Below are positions 8,776 to 17,709 of a DNA stretch of 59,174 nt, in pieces (position 1 is the first letter of the stretch; each line of letters starts with the position of its first letter). The notes below the pieces were generated by a model. The model saw only the letters and a list, made by a program, of their open reading frames with translations, did no database searches and was not told where the DNA came from. The position numbers were made by a program, and so were the translations under genes. Source of the DNA: an uncultured Paracoccaceae bacterium (lineage in GTDB: Bacteria > Pseudomonadota > Alphaproteobacteria > Rhodobacterales > Rhodobacteraceae); contig CALIZF010000033.1 of assembly GCA_938028765.1 (NCBI GenBank), positions 1-59,174 of the forward strand, given 5' to 3'.

Positions 8776-9596
8776 CCGGGCGGGCCGATCTGACGCTGGC
8801 CGGCGCGGTGGCCGGGATCGCCTTCGCCAATCCCCCCGACGGTTACATGGACGAGGCGATGGAGGCGGGGCTGCTGGCCGCGGTCGAGGCCATCGAGTCC
8901 GACCCCGCCGTGCGCGTCTGCGTGTTGTCGGGGGCGGTGCCGGGCGTATTCGTGCGCCATTACGACATCCGCCCCCTGGCCGCGCGCGCGGCGGCGATGG
9001 CGGCGCGCGGGCTGACCTTCGACCAGGCCCGCCCGGTGCGCGAGGGGCCGATCCACCGGGCGCTGCGGCGGATGGAGGCGGGCCGGGTCGTCTATGTCGC
9101 GGCGCTCGACGGTGCGGCCATGGGCGGCGGCTTCGAGATTGCGCTGGCCTGCGACATCCGCATCGCGGCCGAGGGCGCGGGGCCGTTCGGCCTGCCGGAA
9201 GTCAACCTCGGCCTGCTGCCGGGCGCCGGGGGCACGCAGCGTCTGACACGGCTTGTCGGGGCGTCGCGCGCGCTGCGGCTGATGCTTTCGGGCGATACGG
9301 TCGATGCGGGGGGGCTGGCCGCCATGGGCCTTGCCGACCTTGCCCCGCCGGGCGGGGCGCGGGCGGCGGCGCTGGCGCTGGCCGCGCGCATCGCCGCCCG
9401 GCCCGGCCGGGCGCTGGCCCATATCAAGGCGCTGGCGGCCCGCGCCTTCGACCCCGACCGCGGCGCGGCGCTGGACGCCGAGCGGACGCTGTTCTGCGAC
9501 CTGATGGTGACGCCGGAGGCGCGCGCGCTGATGGACCAGGCCGCCGCCGGCCGCCGCCGGATCACCGACGACCCCGACCGCGAAGGCAGCCCATGA
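8772..9596 (+). CDS. Enoyl-CoA hydratase/isomerase (crotonase) family protein
   Basis: This 274-residue crotonase-fold enzyme is expected to hydrate or isomerise a 2-enoyl-CoA. Both usual catalytic glutamates appear present, one in MGGGFEIALACDIR and one in FGLPEVNLGLLPGAGG, with the GGTQRL segment following. The N-terminal oxyanion region, GAVPGVFVRHYDIR, is somewhat unusual for the family. The ATG at 8772 overlaps the stop of the RraA-like gene (ATGA); upstream codons in this frame are a shadow of that gene. It lies directly before an acyl-CoA ligase gene, so both probably serve CoA-thioester steps of one degradation route. Confidence 0.88.
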   Translation: MTGRADLTLAGAVAGIAFANPPDGYMDEAMEAGLLAAVEAIESDPAVRVCVLSGAVPGVFVRHYDIRPLAARAAAMAARGLTFDQARPVREGPIHRALRRMEAGRVVYVAALDGAAMGGGFEIALACDIRIAAEGAGPFGLPEVNLGLLPGAGGTQRLTRLVGASRALRLMLSGDTVDAGGLAAMGLADLAPPGGARAAALALAARIAARPGRALAHIKALAARAFDPDRGAALDAERTLFCDLMVTPEARALMDQAAAGRRRITDDPDREGSP

Positions 9597-11131
9597 TCGC
9601 CACCATGATCGACGACGCCCACCCGACGATCCCAGACATCCTCGCCACCCATGCGCGTCACCGGGCTGCGAAAACCGCCATCGTCTGCGGCGACACGGTG
9701 CGCACCTGGGGCGACTTCGGCGCCGCGGTGAACCGCATCGCCCATGCGCTGGCCGCTCGCGGCATCGGCCGGGGCGACGTGGTGGCGGTGCTGATGGGCA
9801 ACGCGCCCGAGACGGTCGAATGCCTGTTCGGCGCGGTGCGCGCCGGGGCGGCGGTGGCGCCGATGTCGTCGCTGCTGACAGGCGCGCAGCTGGCGCACCT
9901 GCTGCGCGACTGCGGCGCGAAGGCGGCGCTGGCCGATCCCGCCTTCGCCGACCGGCTGGCCCCACACCTGCGCGACCTGCCGGCGCTCGCCCACCGGATC
10001 GGCCCCGACCGGCCCGGGTGGGTGCCGCTGGCCGCCGCGCTTGCGGGGCAGCCCGACACGGACCCGCCGGTGCGGCACGCGCCGGGTGACGATTTCAACG
10101 TCATCTATTCCTCGGGCACCACGGGCCTGCCGAAGGGGATCGTGCAGACGCACCGGGCGCGGCTGCATTTCGCCTTCTCGAACGCGATCGAGATGGGCTT
10201 CACCGACGCCGCCCGCGCGCTCACCACCACGGCGCTGTCGTCGAACGGGACCTGGCTGGTCATGCTGCCGGCGCTGTTCGTCGGGGCGACGCTGCATATC
10301 ATGCCGTCCTTCGATCCCGGCGCCTTCCTGCGCACGGTCGAGGCGGCGCGCATCACCCATACCTTCATGGTCCCGCCGCAGTATCAGGCGGTGCTGGATC
10401 ACCCGGACCTGCCGCAACGCGACCTTGCGAGCCTGCGGATGGCGCTCTCGGCCGGCTCGCCCCTCAGACGCGACGTGAAGGCCCGGGTCATGGAGCGGAT
10501 CACGCCGGGCCTGCACGAGCTCTACGGGTTTTCCGAGGGCTTCGCGTCGATGCTGAAGCCGGGCGCGCCGGCGGACAAGTTCGCCACCGTGGGAACGCCC
10601 GTCCTGGGGTTCGAGGTCGCGGTGATCGACGAGGCGGGGTGCGAGGTGCCGCCGGGCACGCCTGGCGAGATCGCGGGCTACGGGGCCGGGATGATGGCGC
10701 GCTACCTCGGCCGCGACGACGCGACGGCCGACCTGATCTGGCGCGACGCCCGCGGGCGCACCTTCCTGCGGTCGGGCGACATCGGGATGCTCGATGCGGA
10801 CGGCTACCTGACCATCCTCGACCGCAAGAAGGACATGATCATCTCGGGCGGCCTGAACGTCTTTCCGACCGACATCGAGGCGGTGGTGGGCCGGCATCCC
10901 GACGTGGCCGACGTGACGGTGATCGGCGTGCCCGACGACCGCTGGGGCGAGGCGGCGCTGGCGCTGGTGATCCCCCGGCCGGGGGCCGACGCCGGGGCGA
11001 TCCGGGACTGGGCGAACAGCCTTCTGGCAAAGCACCAGCGGCTGAAGGCCGTCGAGTTCCGCGCCGACTTTCCGCGCAACGCGCTCGGCAAGGTCGTCAA
11101 GAAGGACCTCCGCGCGCCCTACTGGCCCTGA
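9593..11131 (+). CDS. AMP-dependent acyl-CoA synthetase/ligase (first copy)
   Basis: This 512-residue ANL-superfamily ligase activates a carboxylic acid with ATP and CoA. Visible motifs are the phosphate-binding YSSGTTGLPKG near residue 172, the LYGFSEG adenine-binding segment, SGDIGMLDADGYLTILDRKKD (hinge region) and the C-terminal NALGKVVKKDLR lysine segment. The start at ATG 9593 overlaps the crotonase stop; a second ATG lies 12 nt downstream. It is the last gene of the 680-11131 operon. The substrate could be a short, branched, aromatic or terpenoid acid. A second ligase of the same superfamily is encoded at 13550-15187. Confidence 0.9.
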   Translation: MIATMIDDAHPTIPDILATHARHRAAKTAIVCGDTVRTWGDFGAAVNRIAHALAARGIGRGDVVAVLMGNAPETVECLFGAVRAGAAVAPMSSLLTGAQLAHLLRDCGAKAALADPAFADRLAPHLRDLPALAHRIGPDRPGWVPLAAALAGQPDTDPPVRHAPGDDFNVIYSSGTTGLPKGIVQTHRARLHFAFSNAIEMGFTDAARALTTTALSSNGTWLVMLPALFVGATLHIMPSFDPGAFLRTVEAARITHTFMVPPQYQAVLDHPDLPQRDLASLRMALSAGSPLRRDVKARVMERITPGLHELYGFSEGFASMLKPGAPADKFATVGTPVLGFEVAVIDEAGCEVPPGTPGEIAGYGAGMMARYLGRDDATADLIWRDARGRTFLRSGDIGMLDADGYLTILDRKKDMIISGGLNVFPTDIEAVVGRHPDVADVTVIGVPDDRWGEAALALVIPRPGADAGAIRDWANSLLAKHQRLKAVEFRADFPRNALGKVVKKDLRAPYWP

Positions 11132-11255
11132 CTGCGGCGGCGGTCGGCGGGCGGAGAGGACGCGGTGTGCGCAGCACGCGACGGCGGCGGTTCGACCGGC
11201 CGTCGCGGCCGGGGCTGGCGCGCCCGGACGGTCGCGGACCGTGCCGGCGGTGCCC

Positions 11256-11299
11256 GGCGCAGGCGCGGTGCGGGCGTGGCGCAGGCGCGGTGCGGGGGC
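11256..11299. repeat. Two tandem 22-bp repeats in the convergent intergenic space
   Basis: Two adjacent 22-bp units share their first 19 bases (GGCGCAGGCGCGGTGCGGG). They lie between the convergent ends of the ligase and thiolase operons. No T-tract terminator is obvious there. The unit may be a chance or slippage product of GC-rich DNA. Confidence 0.6.
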
Positions 11300-11314
11300 G
11301 CAGGGCCTTTGGCC

Positions 11315-12571
11315 TCAGCCCTGCGCCTCGAGGATGGTCACGGCGCAGGCGGCCTCGTCGAACCCGATCACGCCGCCGCCGTTCTCGGCCAGTGCCAGAC
11401 GCGCGCCGGGGTGCTGGCGTGGCCCGGCCTCGCCGCGCAGCTGCAGCGTCAGTTCGTGGATCATCGACAGGCCTGTGGCCCCCACCGGGTGGCCCTTGGA
11501 CACGAGGCCGCCCGACAGGTTCACCGGCAGCCGCCCGCCGAGCGCGGTATGCCCCTCCTCGACGAAGGGCCCGCCCCGGCCGTCCGGGCAGAAGCCCAGC
11601 ATCTCGAGCTGGAAGATCTCGCAGAAGCTGGTCGCATCGTGCACTTCCAGGACGTCGATGTCGGCCGGCGAAAGGCCGGCGGCGGCATAGGCCTTGCGTG
11701 CAGCGACGCGCGACAGCGACGGTTCGTCCGGCGCGCGATACTTGCCGCCCGTCAGGGCCGAGGCGCGCACCCTTACCGCCCGGTCGCGCACCGTCCGGTC
11801 GCAGGCGGCGAGGAAATCGCCCGAGCAGAGGATCGCGGCGGCAGCCCCGTCGCCGATCGGGGCGCACATCGACCGCGTGAGCGGCCAGGATACCGGGCGG
11901 TCGGCCAGCGCCGCGTCCACGCTGACCTCGAAGCGATACTGCGCGAGCGGGTTCATCGACCCGTGGCGGTGGTTCTTCGACGCCGCGATGGCGATCTGGC
12001 GCTGTGTGGTGCCCCACCGCTTCATGTGCCAGGCGGCCTGCATCGCGTAAGTGTCCATGAACACCGTGCCGCCCGCCCCGTTCGGGTCGAAGGTTTTGCC
12101 GATCTCTTCCCCCCGCGCACGGTAATAGGCCTGCCATTCGGCGGGGTCGAGCTGGTCGATCCCGCCCTCGAAGATCTCCTGCGTGCGGGCAGGGTCGCCG
12201 GGAACGAAGGTCTTTTCCACCCCGATGGCCAGCGACACGTCGCAGTCGCCGCTGGCGATGTCCTTCCAGGCGCCGTGGAAGGCCATCGACGCGGTGGCGC
12301 AACCGCCCTCCACGTTGATCACCGGCACCCGTTCGGGGAAAAGCCCCTCGCGCACCAGGGGTGTGAGGCAGACCTGGCCGCGGATGTTGCGCTGCCCGAA
12401 GGTGCCCATGCCGCAGTTGCCGAACCAGCCGAAGCCGATCGCCCGCCCGTCCGCCATCCCCGCGTCGGCGAGGACGGCGAGGTAGGCCTCGCGCGTGAGG
12501 TCCTTGAAGCTGTCGCCCGGCCGTTTGCCGAAGGCAGTGCAGGCGGTGCCGATCACCCAGACGTCGCGCAT
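11315..12571 (-). CDS. Thiolase-fold protein of the SCP-x / lipid-transfer type
   Basis: This 418-residue thiolase-superfamily protein resembles sterol-carrier-protein-x-type acetyl-CoA acetyltransferases. The presumed nucleophile Cys91 sits in VEGGCATAS, and the C-terminal half has VHDATSFCEI, NLSGGLVSKGHPVGATG and NGGGVIGF, which match the family's His and Gly-rich segments. Such enzymes cleave 3-oxoacyl-CoA, often of branched, steroid or aromatic side chains. The gene ends the leftward five-gene run starting at the P450 and begins 4 nt after the upstream gene's stop. It is distinct from the canonical thiolase at 15184-16371. Confidence 0.85.
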   Translation of the reverse strand: MRDVWVIGTACTAFGKRPGDSFKDLTREAYLAVLADAGMADGRAIGFGWFGNCGMGTFGQRNIRGQVCLTPLVREGLFPERVPVINVEGGCATASMAFHGAWKDIASGDCDVSLAIGVEKTFVPGDPARTQEIFEGGIDQLDPAEWQAYYRARGEEIGKTFDPNGAGGTVFMDTYAMQAAWHMKRWGTTQRQIAIAASKNHRHGSMNPLAQYRFEVSVDAALADRPVSWPLTRSMCAPIGDGAAAAILCSGDFLAACDRTVRDRAVRVRASALTGGKYRAPDEPSLSRVAARKAYAAAGLSPADIDVLEVHDATSFCEIFQLEMLGFCPDGRGGPFVEEGHTALGGRLPVNLSGGLVSKGHPVGATGLSMIHELTLQLRGEAGPRQHPGARLALAENGGGVIGFDEAACAVTILEAQG

Positions 12572-12575
12572 CGCA

Positions 12576-13550
12576 TCATCCCGCGGTCAGAAGGATTTTT
12601 CCCGAGCGGCCGGGACGGGCGGCATGGGCCACCGCCTCGGCCACGCGCGCGAGGGGATAGCGCGCCTCGACCGGTGTCGCGAGGGCGCCGCGGCGGAGCT
12701 TGTCCACAAGGCCCGCATAGAGGGCCCGCACCTCGGCGGGATCCGCCCGGCCGAACCATTCGGCCAGCCAGAAGCCGCGCAGGGTGATGCCGCGGAACAC
12801 GAGATCCCCGGCATCGACCGCGCAGGGTTCGCCCGACAGGAGGCCATAGCTCGCCACTGTGCCGCCGTCGGCCAGCGCCGCGGCCAGCGCCCGCGTGGCC
12901 CCGCCCCCGACCGCGTCGAGGGCAAGGACCGGCCGCGCGCCGCCTGTCGCCGCAAGGATCGCCGCCGGATCGTCGCCCACGACCACCGCATCAGCGCCGC
13001 AGGCGCGCAGGTCGCCCTCAAGCCCGGGCCGGCGCACCACGTTCACGCTGCGCAGGCCCTTGTCGCGCGCGAAGGCGATCACCAGCCGGCCGACGGCCGA
13101 GTTCGCCGCGTTCTGCGCCACCCAGTCGCCGGGCGACAGCGCGCGCAGGCCGGTCAGCATGAGCTCGGCCGTCGCCGGGTTGGCCTTCAGCATCGCCGCC
13201 TGCTCGCGGTCCACCTCGGGCGGCAGCGGGATCGCCGCGCGCTCGGGCATGACCATCGCCTCGGCCCAGCAGCCGACCGGTATCGGCGCGGCCAGATCCC
13301 CGACCTTCAGCCGCGTCACCCCCGGTCCGACCGCATCGACGACGCCGACGCCCTCGGCCCCCGGCGTGGCGGGCAGCGTCGGCGGGCGGGCGCCATAGCG
13401 CCCCTCCATCAGCAAGAGGTCGGCCGGGTTGATCGACATCGCCTGCATCCTGAGGCGCACCTCGCCCGGCCCCGGTTCGGGGTCCGGCACGTCGATCAGG
13501 CGGATCACCTCGGCAGGCGGACCGAACCGGTCGAACACGGCGCAGCGCAT
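12576..13550 (-). CDS. MDR-family enoyl-thioester reductase-like protein (MECR/ETR type)
   Basis: This 324-residue medium-chain reductase carries PGAEGVGVVDAVGPGVTRLK near residue 65 and the QNAANSAVGRLVIAFA nucleotide-binding segment that is typical of mitochondrial-type 2-enoyl thioester reductases. No zinc-ligand cysteine cluster is visible, as expected for that subgroup. It probably reduces a 2-enoyl-CoA with NADPH, although quinone-oxidoreductase-like activity is possible. The real start is ATG 13550; the much longer frame upstream is a shadow of the ligase gene. It overlaps the ligase stop by one base (TGATG), so the genes are translationally coupled. Confidence 0.82.
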   Translation of the reverse strand: MRCAVFDRFGPPAEVIRLIDVPDPEPGPGEVRLRMQAMSINPADLLLMEGRYGARPPTLPATPGAEGVGVVDAVGPGVTRLKVGDLAAPIPVGCWAEAMVMPERAAIPLPPEVDREQAAMLKANPATAELMLTGLRALSPGDWVAQNAANSAVGRLVIAFARDKGLRSVNVVRRPGLEGDLRACGADAVVVGDDPAAILAATGGARPVLALDAVGGGATRALAAALADGGTVASYGLLSGEPCAVDAGDLVFRGITLRGFWLAEWFGRADPAEVRALYAGLVDKLRRGALATPVEARYPLARVAEAVAHAARPGRSGKILLTAG

Positions 13551-15187
13551 CAGGCGGTCCTCGTCTTCAGGGGACGCAGGTCGATGACGCCGGGGGCGCG
13601 GCGGGGATCGGCCTCGTGGCCGGGGAAGATCAGGCCCTTGCGCACCTTCTGCGTTCCCGTGCGCGGCAGGTCGTCCACGAAGGCGATCCAGCCCGGCAGC
13701 TTGTAATAGGCGATCAGCCCGCGCGCGTGGCGAAGGATCGCGCGCGCGGTTTCCGCCTCGCGCGGCCAGCCGGGGGCGGGAAGGATCGCCGCCATCACCT
13801 CTTCGTCGCGCAGCTCGTCCGGCACGCCGAGGACGGCTGCGGCCGCGACCGCGGGGTGGCCGACCAGTGCGTTCTCGACCTCGGCGGCCGAGATGTTCTC
13901 GCCCGACCGGCGGATGATGTTCTTGCGCCGTTCCACGAAGTGCAGCATCCCCGTTTCGTCCTGGATCACGACGTCGCCGGTGTGGAACCAGCCGCCCGCC
14001 CACGCGGCCTCGGTCGCCGCCGGGTCCTTCAGGTATTCGCGGAAGAAGCCCCGGCGCGGATCGGGTCCGGCATCGCGCACGACCAGTTCGCCAGGCGTGC
14101 CGCGCGGCACCTCGCGCCCCTGGTCGTCCCAGACCTGCGCGTCGAAACCCTGGGCGGGCCGGCCGAAGGCGCGGGTGTCGATCATCCGCGGCTCGTGGCA
14201 GTCGGCGAAGAAACGGCCCGTCTCGGTCATGCCCCAGACCTCGACCATTGCGATCCCCGTGCGTTCCTCGAACGCCCTGTGCAGCGCGGGATCGAGCCCC
14301 GCGCCGAGGCCGAAGCGGACGGTATGGGCGCGTTCGTCCTCGGTGACGGGCTGTTTCATCAGGATGGGCGGGATGATGCCCAGATAGTGCATCGCGGTCG
14401 CCCGGGTGGCGCGCAGGTCGGCCCAGAAGCTGGCGGGATGGAACCGGTCGGGCAGGATCAGGCAGTTGCCGGTCAGGATCATCGCCGTCAGCGTGTTCAG
14501 TCCCGCATTGACGTGAAACACCGGCAGCGGCACGAACACCCGGTCGCCTCCCGGCCGCAGCGTCAGCGCGCCGCCGTGACCGGCGTAGGTCAGCCCGACG
14601 ACGAAGTGATACTCGTGGTCGATGACGCAGCCCTTGGGCCGTCCCGTGGTGCCGGAGGTGTAGATGACGGCGGCCTCGGTCGCACGGCCCGGCGTCTCGG
14701 CGCGGGCGGGGACGAGCGCGGGGGGGACCGGGTCGCCCGCGAGGATCACCGCCGGCGGCCGCGGCAGCCCGGCGGCGACGCGGCGCAGCTGGCCGATGTT
14801 GTGCGGCAACCCGATCGCCAGCGCCGCGCCCGAATGCTCGAGCAGGTAGGCCAGTTCGTGGTCGAGGTAATCGGGGTTGACCGGCACCTGCGACGCCCCG
14901 ACCGCGTAGAGCGCAAGCTGGTGGATCGTATGGTCGGGCCGGTTGTCCAGCATCAGCGCCACCCGGTGCCCCGGCCCCCAGCCGCCCTGCCGGAAGCGTT
15001 CCGCCCGCGCTGCGGCCAGCGCGAAGGCCGCGGCATAGGTCAGTTCCAGACCCTCGGGGTGATAGGCGCGACCGGGCCGGGGCGGGATGCACAGGAAGGC
15101 GGCATCGGGGCACCGGGCCGCCTGCGCCGCGAAGGCCTGCCAGACGGTGGCGCAGTCCGCCGCGAGCTCGGCCGCGCCGGGCGTCAT
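13550..15187 (-). CDS. AMP-dependent acyl-CoA synthetase/ligase (second copy)
   Basis: This 545-residue ANL-superfamily ligase has the IYTSGTTGRPKGCVIDH phosphate-binding loop, the VWGMTETG motif, the WFHTGDV segment with ERRKNIIRRSGENIS, and the C-terminal RTGTQKVRK lysine region. The NPDYLDHELAYLLEHSGA segment is characteristic of crotonobetaine/carnitine-CoA-ligase-like members. The ATG at 15187 overlaps the thiolase stop (ATGA). It activates an acid to its CoA ester in the same leftward operon as the P450. Two ligases in one regulon suggest that two different acids are activated, for example the starting compound and a later intermediate. Confidence 0.9.
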   Translation of the reverse strand: MTPGAAELAADCATVWQAFAAQAARCPDAAFLCIPPRPGRAYHPEGLELTYAAAFALAAARAERFRQGGWGPGHRVALMLDNRPDHTIHQLALYAVGASQVPVNPDYLDHELAYLLEHSGAALAIGLPHNIGQLRRVAAGLPRPPAVILAGDPVPPALVPARAETPGRATEAAVIYTSGTTGRPKGCVIDHEYHFVVGLTYAGHGGALTLRPGGDRVFVPLPVFHVNAGLNTLTAMILTGNCLILPDRFHPASFWADLRATRATAMHYLGIIPPILMKQPVTEDERAHTVRFGLGAGLDPALHRAFEERTGIAMVEVWGMTETGRFFADCHEPRMIDTRAFGRPAQGFDAQVWDDQGREVPRGTPGELVVRDAGPDPRRGFFREYLKDPAATEAAWAGGWFHTGDVVIQDETGMLHFVERRKNIIRRSGENISAAEVENALVGHPAVAAAAVLGVPDELRDEEVMAAILPAPGWPREAETARAILRHARGLIAYYKLPGWIAFVDDLPRTGTQKVRKGLIFPGHEADPRRAPGVIDLRPLKTRTA

Positions 15188-16371
15188 GCCACCCGCTCGA
15201 TCAGCATGGCCATGCCCTGGCCTGCGCCGAGGCACATCGACAGCACCGCCCGGCGCCCGCCGCTCTGGCGCAGGTGTTCGATCGCGGTCATGCACATGCG
15301 CACGCCGGTGACGCCGGGCGGATGGCCGACCGAGATCCCCCCGCCATAGAGGTTGTGCAGATCCCGCGGGATCCCGAGGTGCCGCTCGGCGTGAAGGTTT
15401 ACCACCGCGAAAGCCTCGTTGATCTCGAAATAGTCGATGTCGGCGACCGTCAGCCCGGTCTTGTCCAGAAGGCCGCGGATCGCGGGCACCGGCCCGTGGC
15501 CCATGATCCGCGCCGGCACGCCGACCACGTGCCAGTCCACCAGCCGCGCCTCGGGCACCCCGCCCGCGGCCTCGACCGCCGCCCGGTCGCCCACGACGAC
15601 GAAGCCTGCGCCGTCGGTCACGCCCGAGGAATTGCCGGCCGTCACGCGCCCGCCCTCGCGGAAGGCGGGCTTCAGCCGGGCGAGCCTTTCGGGGGTCGCA
15701 TCCGCGCGGGGGCTTTCGTCGATGGTGAAGGCACGGGTGCCTCGGCCGTCCGGCACGTCGATCGGCACGATCTGACGACCGAGAAAGCCGCTTGCGATGG
15801 CCGCCAGCGCGCGGGCCTGGCTCATTGCGGCCCAGTCGTCCATCGCCTCGCGCGAATACTGGAACTCGTCGGCCAGGTTCTCGGCCGTCTCGCCCATGTA
15901 TTCCTGGCTGAACGGGCATCGGTAGGCCCAGTCGAGCGTATCCTCGAGCACCATCGGCCCCCGCCCCGCGCCCCAGCGGGCTGCGGCCACCGCATGAGGG
16001 GCGCGGCTGTAGCATTCGGCCCCCCCCGCGAGCGCGATGCGGCTGTGGCCCGAGGCCACCTGCTGGCCGGCCGAGAGGATCGCCTGAAGCCCGCTGGCGC
16101 AGGCGCGCACGACCGCCAGTGCCCCGGCGTCCTCGGGGATCCCCGACTTCACGCCCACGACGCGCGCGGCGAACAGGGTGTCGCGGTCGGTCGGCACGGT
16201 GGTGGTGAAGACCATATGGTCGAAGGCGGCCGGCGCGATCCCAGACCGGGTGATGCAGGCACGCGCGGCGTGGCCGGCCATGTCGGTCAGGCCCACGCCC
16301 TTCAGCGAACCGCCGTAGCTGCCGAGCGGCGTGCGCGTGCCGGCCGCGATGACGATTTCGGATGCGGGCAT
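15184..16371 (-). CDS. Acetyl-CoA acetyltransferase / 3-oxoacyl-CoA thiolase
   Basis: This 395-residue classical thiolase has the nucleophile Cys91 in VVRACASGLQAI, the catalytic histidine in GGGISVGHPPGVTG and the second cysteine in MCLGAGQGMAML. The motif around the histidine reads HPPGVTG where most thiolases have HPxGATG, and the C-terminal glycine motif is GAGQG rather than GGGQG. Both are mild deviations. It would release acetyl-CoA or propionyl-CoA from a 3-oxoacyl-CoA. The gene begins 4 nt after the P450 stop, so it belongs to the P450-led operon. Confidence 0.92.
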   Translation of the reverse strand: MPASEIVIAAGTRTPLGSYGGSLKGVGLTDMAGHAARACITRSGIAPAAFDHMVFTTTVPTDRDTLFAARVVGVKSGIPEDAGALAVVRACASGLQAILSAGQQVASGHSRIALAGGAECYSRAPHAVAAARWGAGRGPMVLEDTLDWAYRCPFSQEYMGETAENLADEFQYSREAMDDWAAMSQARALAAIASGFLGRQIVPIDVPDGRGTRAFTIDESPRADATPERLARLKPAFREGGRVTAGNSSGVTDGAGFVVVGDRAAVEAAGGVPEARLVDWHVVGVPARIMGHGPVPAIRGLLDKTGLTVADIDYFEINEAFAVVNLHAERHLGIPRDLHNLYGGGISVGHPPGVTGVRMCMTAIEHLRQSGGRRAVLSMCLGAGQGMAMLIERVA

Positions 16372-16375
16372 CGGG

Positions 16376-17611
16376 TCACTCCTCGCCGAGGGTCACGGGC
16401 AGACGGACAAGGCCGCGCGGCACCATCGCGTCGAGCCAGACGGGCTCGCCCGCCAGCGCGAGGCGCGGGAACCGGTGCAGCAGCGCAGGCACCGCGATCC
16501 GCCCTTCCTCGCGCGCGAGGCGGGCGCCGAGGCAGATGTGGATCCCCTGTCCGAAGGTCAGGTGCCGGTTCGGGTTGCGGCCGATGTCGAACCGGTCGGG
16601 GTCGTCGAAGGCGCGCGGGTCGCGGTTGGCGGCCGTGACCATCACGAACACCCGGTCGCCTTCGCGCAGCTGCCGGCCGTGCAGGTCGTGGTCCTTCGCC
16701 ACCACCCGCACCAGCGCGTTCGTCGGCCCGTCGTAGCGTAGAACCTCCTCGATCATGCCGTCGGTCAGGCCGGGGTCCGCGCGCAGACGGGCAAGCTCGT
16801 CGGGATGCCGCAGCAGCGTCAGGACGGCATTGGCGATCAGGTTCGTCGTCGTCTCGTGCCCGGCGAAGAGGACGAGGATGCAGGTCGCCACCAGTTCGTC
16901 GTCCGACAGCTGGTCGCCTTCGTCGCGGGCGTTGATCAGATCCATCAGGAAGCCGGGCCGGGGGTTGGCGCGGCGCTCGGCGATCATGCCCTTGAAGAAG
17001 CCCGCCATCTCGCGGCAGCCGCGGGCGGCGCGTTCGTACTTGTCGGCGGCATTGCGCGCGCCGCCGATGAAGGTGGCCAGATCGTCGGACCAGGTCTTGA
17101 CCTCGTCCACCCGGTCGCGCGGAATGCCCAGCATGTCCATGATGACGAAGGCCGGCACCAGCAGCGCGAAGTCGCGCACCAGATCGACCGTGCCGCGGCG
17201 GCCGGCGAGCCGGTCAAGAAGGCCGGCCACGATGCCCTCGATCCCCGGCCGCAGGGCATCAACGGCAACCGGCGTGAAGGCGTGGCGCATGATGCGGCGC
17301 AGGCGCGTATGGTCGGGCGGGTCGCGGAAGGCGATCCACAGGTTGAGGTAGCGGATGATGTCGCGCAGCAGGTCCGCCTCGCGCGGGGGGAGGCTGCGGT
17401 AGAACCCCATCAGCCGGTTGACCGACAGCGAATCGCCCAGCAGCAGATCGCGCACATCGGCATGGCGCGTCACGATCCAGGACTTCAGCGCCGGCGCCCA
17501 GTGGACGGGATCGTTCTCGCGCAGCCGCGCCAGCACCGGATAGGGGTTCGCCATGACTGCCGGATCGGCAGGATCGTAGACCAGCGCATCGGGCGCAGCG
17601 GTGGCGGGCAT
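16376..17611 (-). CDS. Cytochrome P450 (class I bacterial type)
   Basis: This 411-residue soluble P450 has the I-helix oxygen-activation motif AGHETT at residues 250-255, the K-helix ExxR at 289-292 and the heme loop FGQGIHICLG with the thiolate ligand Cys360. It should hydroxylate an organic substrate using electrons from a ferredoxin, but no ferredoxin or reductase gene is seen in the window. The ATG at 17611 is preceded by AAAGGCGAG on the minus strand; the longer frame upstream is a shadow of the TetR gene. It heads a leftward operon with thiolases and a CoA ligase, so it probably starts attack on a terpenoid, alicyclic or alkyl compound. The substrate is not evident. Confidence 0.95.
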   Translation of the reverse strand: MPATAAPDALVYDPADPAVMANPYPVLARLRENDPVHWAPALKSWIVTRHADVRDLLLGDSLSVNRLMGFYRSLPPREADLLRDIIRYLNLWIAFRDPPDHTRLRRIMRHAFTPVAVDALRPGIEGIVAGLLDRLAGRRGTVDLVRDFALLVPAFVIMDMLGIPRDRVDEVKTWSDDLATFIGGARNAADKYERAARGCREMAGFFKGMIAERRANPRPGFLMDLINARDEGDQLSDDELVATCILVLFAGHETTTNLIANAVLTLLRHPDELARLRADPGLTDGMIEEVLRYDGPTNALVRVVAKDHDLHGRQLREGDRVFVMVTAANRDPRAFDDPDRFDIGRNPNRHLTFGQGIHICLGARLAREEGRIAVPALLHRFPRLALAGEPVWLDAMVPRGLVRLPVTLGEE

Positions 17612-17653
17612 CGCGTCTCGCCTTTCGTCGGGCGGGCTTGTATGATTAGCGTC

Positions 17654-17671
17654 ACCAAACAATCGTTCGGT
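17654..17671. promoter_or_regulatory. TetR-type operator between P450 and regulator genes (site 2)
   Basis: The inverted repeat ACCAAAC-AATC-GTTCGGT has one mismatch between its seven-base arms. It lies between the divergent P450 (minus) and TetR (plus) genes. On the minus strand TTGACA (17681-17686) stands just upstream of it in the direction of P450 transcription. On the plus strand TATGAT (17641-17646) could serve as a -10 for the regulator. It is the best copy of the repeat also seen at 575-592 and 20061-20078. Autoregulation by the adjacent TetR protein is the simplest reading. Confidence 0.7.
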
Positions 17672-17709
17672 TGCCGCTGTCAAGGGCGGCCCGCGAGGAC
17701 GGAGGCGGG

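Noticed and set aside
9092-11035. 647-codon minus-strand frame opposite the acyl-CoA ligase gene
   Set aside because: The plus-strand frame encodes a clear ANL ligase with all motifs; the antisense frame is a codon-bias artefact.
17671-17709. TTG as an earlier start of the TetR gene
   Set aside because: It would begin inside the operator and adds residues without family support; ATG 17710 has a good ribosome-binding site.
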